DNA of 64,000 nt from Rhizobium sullae (GTDB lineage Bacteria > Pseudomonadota > Alphaproteobacteria > Rhizobiales > Rhizobiaceae): the NCBI RefSeq assembly GCF_025200715.1, contig NZ_CP104143.1:124001-188000 (forward strand), written 5' to 3'. The first letter of the stretch is position 1. Each line of letters opens with the position of its first letter. Shown here piece after piece: positions 52,490-61,586 of this stretch. The notes below the pieces were generated by a model. The model did not search any database. It saw only the letters and a list, made by a program, of their open reading frames with translations, and was not told the origin of the DNA. A program made the translations under genes and the position numbers.

Positions 52490-53299
52490 TCAATCCTTAC
52501 GGAAGACGATGCTGGCGCTCCAGCCGGTCACGATCGCCAGGAACACGGCGAACATGCCGTATGGGATCGGCTGCTCATGGGCTGCGTCTGTGATCATTTG
52601 TTCGATGCCGGTCTTGATGACGCGTAGCGGCACCGATTTCTGCGTTATGAACATGCCGCTCTTGAAGAGATAGGCGCGCACCGTGTGCACGCCGTTCGGG
52701 ATGTTGGCCGGCAGGCGGAGGCTTGCTTTGAAAAGATTGGAACTGACGAAGCGCACACCGGTCGGGTCGCGTTCGTAGAGCCCGCCGGTCTGCTGCAGCC
52801 GACGGAAAGCAGTGCGGAACTCGCCGAGGCTGCTGCCGTCTCCAACGAAGCCGACGGGCGTCAGCGGGATATGGTCGATGCCGATCCCCTGGTCGGCGAC
52901 GTCGAGCGGCGTCACGACATCGTCGATCGAGCGCGAGCTCGACATCGAATAGGAATGCGGTACGCCCTCGAAGGTCATCGAATCGGTATTGATCCAGATG
53001 CCGAAGACGCGTTGCTTTTTGCGCACTGTCGCATCCTCGCGCGGCCCTTCCAGGACGACGACGACGTCGTACTGGCCGACGGCAAGCAGCAGGTTGTCGG
53101 TATTGGTCAGCGCCCCGAAGATCGTCAGATCCGCGCCGCGGAAATCGGAGGTGATGGCGATTTCGCTGCTGGAGGTGCCGATCTCCAGCCCCTCGCGCCC
53201 TTCTTCGGAGTTCTGCCCCGGCAGCAGCATCTGCGCGGCGGCAAGCCCCGGCAAGAGGCAGAAGAGACCGAAAAGGCAAAGGCGCAACCGTCTCATCAA
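52490..53299 (-). CDS. TIGR02186-family membrane-anchored protein
   Basis: 269 residues: a cleavable signal (LCLFGLFCLLPGLAAAQ), a large periplasmic beta-rich domain and a C-terminal membrane helix (YGMFAVFLAIVTGWSASIVF). The family always neighbours TauE/SafE exporters in alphaproteobacteria and probably assists them. Its start overlaps the TauE-like stop (ATGA), so the two are coupled. Function is otherwise unknown. Confidence 0.88.
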   Translation of the reverse strand: MMRRLRLCLFGLFCLLPGLAAAQMLLPGQNSEEGREGLEIGTSSSEIAITSDFRGADLTIFGALTNTDNLLLAVGQYDVVVVLEGPREDATVRKKQRVFGIWINTDSMTFEGVPHSYSMSSSRSIDDVVTPLDVADQGIGIDHIPLTPVGFVGDGSSLGEFRTAFRRLQQTGGLYERDPTGVRFVSSNLFKASLRLPANIPNGVHTVRAYLFKSGMFITQKSVPLRVIKTGIEQMITDAAHEQPIPYGMFAVFLAIVTGWSASIVFRKD

Positions 53300-54216
53300 T
53301 ACGCCCCCATCACGACGGAATAGACGTCGGCGGGCGTCACAACCAGCGCGACCGCAAGGCGGATGCCGACAGCGAGAACGAGCAGCCCCAGCAGCGCCCG
53401 CAATTGCTCGCCGCGCAGTTTCTGGCCGACGCGCACGCCGTATTGCGCACCGACGACGCCGGCCACCATCAAGATGAAGGCTAACACGATATCGACGGAG
53501 AAGTTCGTCGCGGCCTGCACCACGGTGGTGTAGGCGGTCACGAATATGATCTGGAACAGCGATGTACCGACCACGACATTGGTCGGGATACGCAGCAGGT
53601 AAATCATCGCCGGCACCATGATGAAGCCGCCGCCGACGCCCATGATGGAAGTCAGGATTCCGATCCCGAAGCCGAGCGCAACGATCGGGATGACGCTGAG
53701 GAAAATCTTCGATTTCTTGAAGCGCACCTTGAGCGGCAGGCGGTGGACCCAGTGATGATGCCCGGGCCGGCGCCGTGTCGGCGGCACGTTCTTGGCGGCG
53801 CGCCGCATGGCGTTGATGCTTTCAAGCAGCATCAGCCCGCCCACCGTGCCGAGGAAGATAACGTACATCAGCGAGATGATGAGATCGAGCTGGCCGACCC
53901 GCCGCAACAGCGAAAAGATCCAGATGCCGATCGTCGCGCCTGTAAGACCGCCGACAAGCAGTACGGTTCCAAGCTTCACGTCCAGCGTCCCGCGCCTGAA
54001 ATGCGTAATCGCACCGGAGATCGAGGAGGCGACCACCTGGTTCGCGCCGGTCGCGACGGCGACCACGGGCGGGATGTTGTAGAAGATGAGCAGTGGCGTG
54101 ATCAGAAACCCGCCGCCGACGCCGAACATGCCGGACAGGAAGCCGACGGCCGCGCCCATGCCGAGGATGATGAAGATGTTCACCGACAATTCTGCTATGG
54201 GCAGATAGATTGTCAC
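53296..54216 (-). CDS. TauE/SafE-family anion exporter
   Basis: Integral membrane protein of 306 residues with about eight helices. The repeated family motif is seen as GFLSGMFGVGGGFLITPLLI near residue 24 and TSIMGVGGGFIMVPAMIYLL near residue 190. Members export sulfite or organosulfonates, or import related anions. It is the first gene of a two-gene operon with the TIGR02186 gene. The direction of transport cannot be told from sequence. Confidence 0.93.
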   Translation of the reverse strand: MTIYLPIAELSVNIFIILGMGAAVGFLSGMFGVGGGFLITPLLIFYNIPPVVAVATGANQVVASSISGAITHFRRGTLDVKLGTVLLVGGLTGATIGIWIFSLLRRVGQLDLIISLMYVIFLGTVGGLMLLESINAMRRAAKNVPPTRRRPGHHHWVHRLPLKVRFKKSKIFLSVIPIVALGFGIGILTSIMGVGGGFIMVPAMIYLLRIPTNVVVGTSLFQIIFVTAYTTVVQAATNFSVDIVLAFILMVAGVVGAQYGVRVGQKLRGEQLRALLGLLVLAVGIRLAVALVVTPADVYSVVMGAY

Positions 54217-54608
54217 AGCCGACCCCGAATTATGAACTGCCCCGCCGGGCAGGCGTCTTGCGTACCGTTCGAATGGCGTATCATACGGTGAAATCGTTGC
54301 CAGAGGCTTTCGATAAACGACACGCGACCCGCGTATGACGCGAGCGATAAGTTCCGATTAATTTGGCTTTTTTCAGATTTTGTGACGACGGCGCGAGGTG
54401 TTTCTTCGCCGGGAAACACTTAGCTCCTGCGCTACGTGTTTCCCCCATGATACTTAGCCTTATGGATCAGTATTCAGAACAGCTAAGCGGTATCTTTCTG
54501 GCGCTCGCGGACCTTGGGCGAGGGCCTGGCTAGCATCAGCGACCTCGCGGAGCTGTTCGGCATGGCGCTCTCGTCCTTCGTCGGAACCACGCGCGGAAAC
54601 CCCGTCCT
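54217..54608. other. Gene-free stretch before the IS200 relic
   Basis: No convincing gene. The right part (about 54460-54600) is likely degraded mobile-element DNA, since the IS200 hairpin end lies at its edge (54600-54618). Nothing else is recognised. Confidence 0.5.
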
Positions 54609-54880
54609 TCAGGCGGGGAGGAAAGCGCGCGACCTTCTTTGGGTCTCGACATACTGCCGGACAATGTCCAAAGGCGCGCCGCCGCATGACGCGGCGAAAT
54701 ATGACGGCGACCACAACACGCCCTTGAAGTGCGCCCGGCCACTTCCGGCCTGGCTTCGCGTAGCAGTCGGCTCGACACGCCCTTGAGACTGTTGACGAGC
54801 TTCGACAGCTGGACGGTCGGAGGATAGTTCACCAGCAGATGGACGTCATCGTCATCGACCGGCGCGTGCCAGCCCATGCG
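54609..54880 (-). pseudogene. IS200/IS605 TnpA relic, frameshifted and truncated
   Basis: Two minus-strand frames together give part of the Y1 transposase TnpA: DDVHLLVNYPPTVQLSKLVN from one frame, then after a frameshift HFKGVLWSPSYFAASCGGAP followed by LDIVRQYVETQ to a stop at 54609-54611. The N-terminal third, including the HUH start, is missing. A hairpin typical of IS200/605 ends (CCCCGTCC, loop, GGCGGGG) lies at 54600-54618. It abuts the 3' end of ddl but does not interrupt it. Confidence 0.8.
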
Positions 54881-55922
54881 CCACGAGCCGGTCTATGATC
54901 TCGGCGTAGCTGACGCCACTTGCCGCCATTGCCTTGGAATACATGCTGATATCGGTGAAGCCGGGGATGGTGTTGATCTCGTTGACCAGGAATTGCATGT
55001 CTGGCGTCAGGAAAAAGTCGATGCGCGCCAGGCTGTCGCAGCCGACGGCCCTGAAAGCCCTTGCGGCCATATCCCGCATGCCGGCCTCGACCTCCGGCGG
55101 CAGCTCGGCCGGCACTTTCAGCGCAGCGCCTTCCTCGTCGATATATTTCGCATCGTAGCTATAGAAGCCATGACTTTCCGCCGGCACGATCTCGCCCGGC
55201 CGCGAGACGAAGAGGTTGCTCGCCGTATCCTCCAGCACGCTGAATTCGATCTCGCGCCCGCGAACGAATTCCTCGGCCAGCAGCTTGCGATCGTGCTTGA
55301 AGCCTTCGGTTAGTGCCCCCTCGAATTCCTGGCTGGCATGGATCTTCCTGACGCCGACCGACGAGCCCTGCCGCGCCGGCTTGATGAAAAGCGGGAGGCC
55401 GAGTTCGCTTTCCAGTGCGGCGAGTGAAGGTTCTGTACCCTGATGGATCGTCGTCGAGCGCGCGACCGGCACCCCGGCCGCCTTTAGCAGTTGTTTGGCG
55501 ATGTCTTTGTCCAGCGCAGTCGCCGATCCGAGAATGCCGCAGCCGGCGAGCGGCACGCGGGCAACCTCCGCAAGGCCCTGCACCGAGCCGTCCTCACCAT
55601 GCAGGCCGTGAAGGACCGGAAAGAGGATGTCGATCGTGGGCAGTTCGTAAGCCGGTCCGCCAGCAGGAATTGCGAACACACGCCCGCGTCCGCCCGGTAC
55701 GAGGCAGACCTCGGTCCCTTTTTCGGGTTTCGCAAGCGTTCCATCCTCGAAGCTGCTCAACAGCCATTGTCCTTCGCGGGTAACGAACACTGGAATGGCA
55801 TCGTATTTTTGAGGTCCCAGCACACGCATCACGTTCGTCGCCGAAAGCACAGAGACATCGTGCTCGGTCGAGCGCCCGCCGAATAGCACCGCAATCCGCA
55901 GTCGGTTCGATGCATCGATCAT
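54852..55922 (-). CDS. ddl: D-alanine--D-alanine ligase
   Basis: ATP-grasp enzyme making D-Ala-D-Ala for peptidoglycan, 356 residues, the DdlA-type length. Motifs are AVLFGGRSTEHDVSVLSATN, FPVLHGLHGEDGSVQGL, KPARQGSSVGVRK and NEINTIPGFTDISMY. The C-terminus is intact even though an IS200 relic touches it. Rhizobia usually have another ddl in the division and cell-wall cluster; this may be the second copy. Confidence 0.93.
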   Translation of the reverse strand: MIDASNRLRIAVLFGGRSTEHDVSVLSATNVMRVLGPQKYDAIPVFVTREGQWLLSSFEDGTLAKPEKGTEVCLVPGGRGRVFAIPAGGPAYELPTIDILFPVLHGLHGEDGSVQGLAEVARVPLAGCGILGSATALDKDIAKQLLKAAGVPVARSTTIHQGTEPSLAALESELGLPLFIKPARQGSSVGVRKIHASQEFEGALTEGFKHDRKLLAEEFVRGREIEFSVLEDTASNLFVSRPGEIVPAESHGFYSYDAKYIDEEGAALKVPAELPPEVEAGMRDMAARAFRAVGCDSLARIDFFLTPDMQFLVNEINTIPGFTDISMYSKAMAASGVSYAEIIDRLVAHGLARAGR

Positions 55923-55958
55923 GTAAGTGTCTCCGGGATGACTTGTCGTTGAAAAGAC

Positions 55959-56579
55959 TTAGAAGCCGACGGCGATGCCGCGGTTGGCGAAGAAGCGGTC
56001 GAAGACGGCAAGCGGCAGCGTTACATGCGCCTGGCTTTCCGGATTGTGTCCTGACGGATTGTGAAAGCGGATGGTCTCTGGCGAGGCGGCTGTTACCAGA
56101 ACGAGGTGGCCACCTTTGGACGGCGGCGCGCGCTCCGGCCAGCGGATTGCATGATGCACGGAGGCGATGAAGAACTGCCCCTTCGAAAGGAGCTCGGGAA
56201 TGGAGGCCGTATCGACATTCGTCTTTGTCTCCGCACCCAACCCGAAACGTTCGGTGACGAACTTGACGAAAGGCGCATAGATCAGTCCCTTGATCGAGGC
56301 ATCGGCTTCGTTGACGACATAGCCGCCATAGGCCGTGCAGCCGCGGGCAAGCTCGAGTGTCGGATGGATTTCGCCGCGCGCGGCAAGGATCATCTTCAGG
56401 CAGGCCATGCCGCAGACATTGATGGCCCAGCGGGCATATTCCTCGATCGTCTCCGCGCCAGAATGCCGCCACAGCGGATCGCGCATGAGCGCAGCAGAAC
56501 CCTCCGCCACGACCGGCAGCGTCATCTCCGGCGTTTCCCATTGGCTGAAATAAGGCACGTCGGCTCGCCGAATATTCAC
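55959..56579 (-). CDS. C39-like papain-fold peptidase
   Basis: 206 residues from a GTG at 56579 preceded by GGGGGA. It starts with NIRRADVPYFSQWETPEM, typical of the C39-like family, and continues with INVCGMACLKMIL, where the Cys would be the nucleophile, and GGHLVLVTAA, where the His is the partner. There is no signal peptide. Close to ddl on the same strand (36 bp), it might process cell-wall precursors or peptides, but that is inference. A longer frame to 56735 is unsupported. Confidence 0.82.
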   Translation of the reverse strand: MNIRRADVPYFSQWETPEMTLPVVAEGSAALMRDPLWRHSGAETIEEYARWAINVCGMACLKMILAARGEIHPTLELARGCTAYGGYVVNEADASIKGLIYAPFVKFVTERFGLGAETKTNVDTASIPELLSKGQFFIASVHHAIRWPERAPPSKGGHLVLVTAASPETIRFHNPSGHNPESQAHVTLPLAVFDRFFANRGIAVGF

Positions 56580-56768
56580 GAATCCCCCATCGGTGATCAA
56601 ATCACGCCGGGAAATTCCACAAGCAAAACGACCCTTTTGCGGCGGACGCAAAAAGGCCGTTCGAAATTGCGGTATAGATAGTATGCCACAAGGAAGGTGG
56701 GCGACTGTCGGAGGGTCGTTGACATCGAGAACCAAGGCAATCCCAACCTGATCGCAAGGAGAGCAACT

Positions 56769-57332
56769 TTGTCGATCACCGAGCAGCAGTTCTTCGCTTA
56801 CGTCAGAGAGAATCCTATTAACGTCCAGTTGCTGGAGGAGCTGTCCGCTCTGCAGCTACCGCAGTGCATGCTGACTGCCGGGTGCCTCGTCCAAACCGTC
56901 TGGAATCTCAAAAGCGGGAATGATGCGCAGTTTGGCATCAAGGATTACGATGTCTTTTACTTCGACGACCGTGACCTCTCCTGGGAAGCGGAGGACATGG
57001 TCATCCGCCGTGCCAGGGAATTGCTGGGCGAACTCTCGGAAAAGGTCGAGATCAAGAACCAGGCTCGCGTTCACCTGTGGTACTCAGAGAAATTCGGGAA
57101 GCCATATCCGTTCCTGAAGAACGTCGAAGACGGCATCGACCGCTATCTTACCTTATGCACGCGGATTGGAATACGCATCGAGGACCGCGGTCTCTACGCA
57201 CCGGACAAGCTCGACGACATGTGGCACGGCATTCTGCGAATGAACCCACTCAATCCTCAGCCGGATTTGTTCAGGTGGAAATGTGACGAGTATCTCGCTC
57301 GTTGGCCATGGATCTCGATCATCACTTTGTGA
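56769..57332 (+). CDS. Nucleotidyltransferase-family protein (COG3575-like)
   Basis: 187 residues from a TTG at 56769 with AAGGAG seven bases upstream, a clear case for a TTG start. The nucleotidyltransferase-like motif is GIKDYDVFYFDDRDLSWEAE near residues 55-74, and RVHLWYSEKFGKPYPF follows. The family (DUF925) is widespread, with no defined substrate. It faces the C39-like gene and ends just before podJ on the opposite strand. Confidence 0.85.
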   Translation: MSITEQQFFAYVRENPINVQLLEELSALQLPQCMLTAGCLVQTVWNLKSGNDAQFGIKDYDVFYFDDRDLSWEAEDMVIRRARELLGELSEKVEIKNQARVHLWYSEKFGKPYPFLKNVEDGIDRYLTLCTRIGIRIEDRGLYAPDKLDDMWHGILRMNPLNPQPDLFRWKCDEYLARWPWISIITL

Positions 57333-57395
57333 GCTGACGGAAGAAAAGGCGGTGCTCGACCACAGTCGGGATCGGACGCTTTCCTTGTTCTTCCA

Positions 57396-60300
57396 TCAAG
57401 CCTTGGTCGTGTTCTTGGCGTTGCGCTCCAGGAGCGCCTTTACCGTGTCGTCGTTGATTCTGCCGCTCGGCTCCTGGCCGATCGATTTCTGGAAGCTCTT
57501 GATCGCCGCCGTCGTCTTCGCGCCCATCTCGCCGTCCGGCGTCCCGGCGTCGAAGCCGCTGTGATTGAGGATTGCCTGGATGTTGCGGATCGCCTTCTTC
57601 ATGTCAACGGTCGAGGTCTTCGTGCCGTTGCCCGCCCAGCCATCCGGAATTTCGATGCCGTTTGCCTTATTGTCGAGAGGCTGCGGCTTCCAGGCGCCCG
57701 CTGCAGCACGGGCTTTTTCGAGATCGGCGGGCTTCATGGCCTTTGCCACTTCGTCGCGCTTGGCGCCTGCATCCTTGTCGCCGCCCTCAGCGGCGATGGC
57801 GAACCACTTGTAGCTTTCGCCGAGGTCCTGGGCCACACCGTTGCCGCGGGCGCAAAGGATGGCGAGATTGAACTGGCTGTCGGTGATGCCGAGATTGGCA
57901 GCCTTCGTGAACCAGTTTGCCGCGGCCGCATAATCCTGCTCGCCGAGCGCGCCGGAGGCGTAGAGCACGGCTAGATTGTGCATGGCGCTGGCATTGCCCT
58001 GATAGGCGGCCTGCTCGTAGAAGGCCTTGGCCTTGCCGATGTCGCGCGTAACACCGGTCCCCTTCTCGTACATGCTGCCGAGGCGATACTGCGCCGGAGC
58101 AAAGCCCTTGTCGGCTGCAAACTGATACCAGTTGGCAGCCTGCGCCTGGTCGGCCGTCAGGCCGTTGCGGCCTTCCGTGTAGCGTGCGCCGATCTCGAAG
58201 AGTGCGAGTGGATCGCCGTGGCGGGCGGCATCGGCAAGCGCCTGCGGCTGAATGGTGCCCGGCACGGAGATGGAAGGTGCCGCTGGCGTGACGTTTGCGG
58301 AAGCCGGAGCATCATTGGGTGCGAACGCAGCCGCATCCTGCGCCGGTCCCCCCGGCGTCAGCGTCGAAGCGCCTTCACCGTCAAGCGGTACGGTGTCGGT
58401 CAGGTGATCGGTCGGCGCAGGCTGCATGGCCTCGGTCGTGGCTTGCGCCGTCTCGGCTATGGGCTCTGCCATGGCCTCGGGTTCCGTGGATTCTGCCGGA
58501 ATGCCGGCCGCCGTTGCTTCCACACTCTGTTCGGGCATGGCTGAACTGTCGGCTGCAACGGGGTTCCGTGCGGCATCCGAAAGCACCGAGACTTCGGCCG
58601 GAGGCGCCTGTTCGCCGCTCGTCAGCGTGCGGGCGAGCGGGAAGGCCATGATGGCGAGCAGCACGGCACCGGCAGCGAGCAGGAGCGGACGGCGGAAGCG
58701 GCTGAAGGCGCTGGCGCCGCCGGCAGGCTTCGGCGCCTTGGATTTCTTCTCGGCTTTGACTGGCTGCGCCCTTGGATCGGCTTCCATGGCCGCCGCCTGA
58801 GCCGCACGGCGGGCGGCGGCGATATAGTCGGCGCGCTCGTTCTCCGTTGCCGGCTTTGGATTGTTGCGGGCCGCCGCCTGGCTGGCGCGCACCCGCTCCA
58901 GGATCTTCTTCACGTCCGGTGCGCCCGAGCCCGGCTCCAGCGGCTCGTTCGACGCTTCGTCGCTGGGCATAAGATCGACTGGATCGATCGACGGCGCGGG
59001 ATCGATGACGGTCCGCTCGACAGCCTTCGCCTTCTCCTGCCTTTTGCCCGGAATCAGCCGCTTGCCGAGAGCCGCAAGCAGGCTCCCCTTCACTGGCACT
59101 GCGGGGGGAGCGGATTTGGTCGCGGCTTCGATCGCAATCGCGCTCGTCTCGGCTGTGGGAACCACAGGCTCGCTGACGGAATCCGCCGCACGCATCAGCG
59201 GCGAGGCACCCTTCTGGCCGAACACGGCCTGCGTTTCGGTTTCCTCGGCGCCGGCGGGGACCAGTGCGTAAGGATCGATCTCGAAATCGGCACTAGCGAC
59301 CGGCATGCGGGCCGCTGGCCGGCTGCGGGTGTCCATGTCGTCAAGGCGTTCGGCAATCTGGACCAGCGTCTCGTGCAGCGCCTGGAAGGTCTTGTGTGTG
59401 CGATCCTCGCTGCTGCGGCTGAGCTCTTCCAGTTGCCGCAGATCTTCTGCGAGCGCATTCAGTGCCGACATGTCGGCGGCTGGGACCGTGCCGGCCTGCA
59501 AACCGCCATTGCGGGAATAGGCCTCGACGACGGCTTCGGCTGCCTGACGGGCAGCCTCGATGATGTATTCGTCGCTGGTCGCCATGTAGTCTTCGAGCGC
59601 GCCCATGCGGCGGTCGAGCTCGACCGGAATGCCGTCACCCGCGCGCGGCGTGTTCATCAGCGCCGAGAGGTTGGCGATCTGGTCTTCGAGGTTCTTGAGT
59701 GCTCGCGAATCCGTCGCAGGTGCGGCCGTGCTTTCCTCAAGGCGTGCCGCGATGTCGCTGAGCCGTCCCTCGATGCGGCGGAACGCACCATCGTCGGCAG
59801 CCGCAGCGGTCAAAGGCTGGACTTCCATCTGGTCGATACGGCGAGCGAGATAATCCAGCCGCTCCGCCAGTACGTCGTTGACCGCGCCGCTCTCCAACGC
59901 GTCGATCTTGCGGGAGATGTCTGCGAGCGTGCCGTTGAGATCTGCCTGCGGAACCGCCTTCTGGGCGCGTTCGAGCATGAAGGAAAGCTGCTCGAGCCGC
60001 TCGTCGAGCCGTGCCGTCGCTTTTGTATTGGCCATCTCCTCGACACGCAGCGTCAGTATTTCCAGCCGGTCGGCGAGGCCTTCGGCGGGCAGGGCGCGGC
60101 TTTCCGCGCTTCGGCCCACCATGTCGATCTGTTCGGCCAGCGCATTCAGCCGGCCTTCGAGGCGATGCATCAGCGCCGGGTCGCCGCTTGCAGCACTTCG
60201 GCCGCTTGCCGCGATCGCACGGCTGATTTCGTCAAGGCGCGTATCCATCGCGGCAAACTGCTCGGCCATGGCGCGGTCATGCGGCTGGATCATGCTGCCG

Positions 60301-61136
60301 AACTGTTCCATCGCGGTCGCGATCGAGATCAACTTGTCTTCCAGCGCGCGCACCGCCGGACTTTCGCCCATGCCGCCGATGTGGCGCTTGATGTCGTCGA
60401 GCCGGTAGGCGAGCGAGACCAACTCTTCCTGCAGGCCTGCCGTATCCAGCGCATGCAGCTGGTTCTCGAAGCCGTCCCAGCGGTGTTCCATGTGGCGGAT
60501 GGAATGTTCGCGGGCGAGCCCGTCCATCAGCGACCGCAGCTCTTCGAATTCGCTGCGCAGACCCGCAGCCTCAGGCCCAGCAGAACGGCTGGAGAGCTGA
60601 TTGATGCTCTGGGCGAGCCGGCTCATGTCTTCGCGGATGTCGTCGGCGAAACGTCCGTCCTGCGCGCTCGTCTTGATCTCGCGCAGTTCCGTGCGCAGCG
60701 CATTCATCTCGCGTGCCACACCCTCCGAAATGTCGCGCTTCAGGTCCTGGCGCAGGTTGACAAGAGCCTGGGCGATCTCGGTCATCGTGTCGGGCGAGGT
60801 GCCATAGACAGGTGCAGCCTGCGGTGCCGGCATGCGCGAAACCGGCGCCGGTTCATGGTAGGCTGGCCGTTCACGGCCGGCGTCGAGCGTGCGCTGGCGC
60901 TCGCGGATTTCTGCAAGCGGATCGGGTCGGGTTTCCGCCCGCGCATAAGGCTGTCTCGGTTCGTAGGGTCTGCTGTAGCTTTCGCGCTCGGGCGCGGCGG
61001 GCTGCTGCCTCGGTTCGCGGTTGCCCTTGCCCATCAGCCCTTCGATGCGCGCCTCTAACCCCTCGATCGTGCGGTTCAGGGCATCGAGCGATGCCCTGTC
61101 GGGATGCCGGGGGATATTGGATCGCGATCCGTTCAT
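57396..61136 (-). CDS. podJ: PodJ-like polar localisation factor with Sel1 repeats and peptidoglycan-binding domain
   Basis: 1246 residues. Residues about 100-620 are a long predicted coiled coil. Residues 620-860 are an acidic, Pro/Ala-rich region, and one membrane segment follows (LLLAAGAVLLAIMAFPL near residue 870). A periplasmic linker leads to four Sel1/TPR repeats (about residues 990-1135), such as ALFEIGARYTEGRNG and AQYRLGSMYEKGTGVTRDIG. The C-terminal peptidoglycan-binding domain spans about 1170-1235 (IQAILNHSGFDAGTPDGEMG). This is the PodJ/PodJL architecture: cytoplasmic polar scaffold, one membrane pass, periplasmic Sel1 domain. It organises pole-specific assembly in alphaproteobacteria. 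Confidence 0.9.
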   Translation of the reverse strand: MNGSRSNIPRHPDRASLDALNRTIEGLEARIEGLMGKGNREPRQQPAAPERESYSRPYEPRQPYARAETRPDPLAEIRERQRTLDAGRERPAYHEPAPVSRMPAPQAAPVYGTSPDTMTEIAQALVNLRQDLKRDISEGVAREMNALRTELREIKTSAQDGRFADDIREDMSRLAQSINQLSSRSAGPEAAGLRSEFEELRSLMDGLAREHSIRHMEHRWDGFENQLHALDTAGLQEELVSLAYRLDDIKRHIGGMGESPAVRALEDKLISIATAMEQFGSMIQPHDRAMAEQFAAMDTRLDEISRAIAASGRSAASGDPALMHRLEGRLNALAEQIDMVGRSAESRALPAEGLADRLEILTLRVEEMANTKATARLDERLEQLSFMLERAQKAVPQADLNGTLADISRKIDALESGAVNDVLAERLDYLARRIDQMEVQPLTAAAADDGAFRRIEGRLSDIAARLEESTAAPATDSRALKNLEDQIANLSALMNTPRAGDGIPVELDRRMGALEDYMATSDEYIIEAARQAAEAVVEAYSRNGGLQAGTVPAADMSALNALAEDLRQLEELSRSSEDRTHKTFQALHETLVQIAERLDDMDTRSRPAARMPVASADFEIDPYALVPAGAEETETQAVFGQKGASPLMRAADSVSEPVVPTAETSAIAIEAATKSAPPAVPVKGSLLAALGKRLIPGKRQEKAKAVERTVIDPAPSIDPVDLMPSDEASNEPLEPGSGAPDVKKILERVRASQAAARNNPKPATENERADYIAAARRAAQAAAMEADPRAQPVKAEKKSKAPKPAGGASAFSRFRRPLLLAAGAVLLAIMAFPLARTLTSGEQAPPAEVSVLSDAARNPVAADSSAMPEQSVEATAAGIPAESTEPEAMAEPIAETAQATTEAMQPAPTDHLTDTVPLDGEGASTLTPGGPAQDAAAFAPNDAPASANVTPAAPSISVPGTIQPQALADAARHGDPLALFEIGARYTEGRNGLTADQAQAANWYQFAADKGFAPAQYRLGSMYEKGTGVTRDIGKAKAFYEQAAYQGNASAMHNLAVLYASGALGEQDYAAAANWFTKAANLGITDSQFNLAILCARGNGVAQDLGESYKWFAIAAEGGDKDAGAKRDEVAKAMKPADLEKARAAAGAWKPQPLDNKANGIEIPDGWAGNGTKTSTVDMKKAIRNIQAILNHSGFDAGTPDGEMGAKTTAAIKSFQKSIGQEPSGRINDDTVKALLERNAKNTTKA

Positions 61137-61586
61137 CTTCCTGCTCGCTTCGTCTGCTCGGACCCCCGTCAGGGCCAGGCCATTGGCTTGAGAGACCGTT
61201 CACCAGAGAGCAGTTGATTAGACTTTTCTCAACTTGAACGGCGTAGCGGCACTCCAAGTAAACGCGAAACTTGAAAAAGGAATGCGGATCACCACTGCTC
61301 ACCCCGCACCTTTCACGAAACGTGGTAAACAAGCCGTTAATTTCGGCGATATTTTTTTAACGTTTGAATAATCCGGCACAGATTTCGGGCCGAATGCGCC
61401 ATTCCCTGATGGGTTCATCACCAAGCTGGCCGGTCGGTCTCAGCGGCAATCGTCTGCACCAAATTTCGCATTGCTCCGCGGGAGTCGCTTCCAAAGACAT
61501 CCTCCTGCGCCAAATAGCAGGAACGTGCCTTCGCATTTGATATAATTTGCCGTTTCAGTTCCAATCCATCGGCCGAGGAGACCGTC
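61137..61586. other. Gene-free 450-bp gap between podJ and the PLP gene
   Basis: No gene seen. It holds the divergent promoters of podJ and the PLP-enzyme gene. TTAA, seven bases, ATAA at 61357-61371 is one mismatch from the CtrA consensus, about 220 bp before podJ. One GANTC site (GAGTC) lies near 61476. A run of T at 61351-61358 is AT-rich promoter-like DNA. Confidence 0.5.

Noticed and set aside
57800..58200. Sel1-type repeats considered as a DNA repeat or CRISPR-like array
   Set aside because: The repeats are at protein level only, with diverged DNA and no uniform spacers.
59373..61058. Open frame of 561 codons antisense to podJ
   Set aside because: Shadow of the coiled-coil and Ala/Glu-rich codons of podJ; no domain seen.
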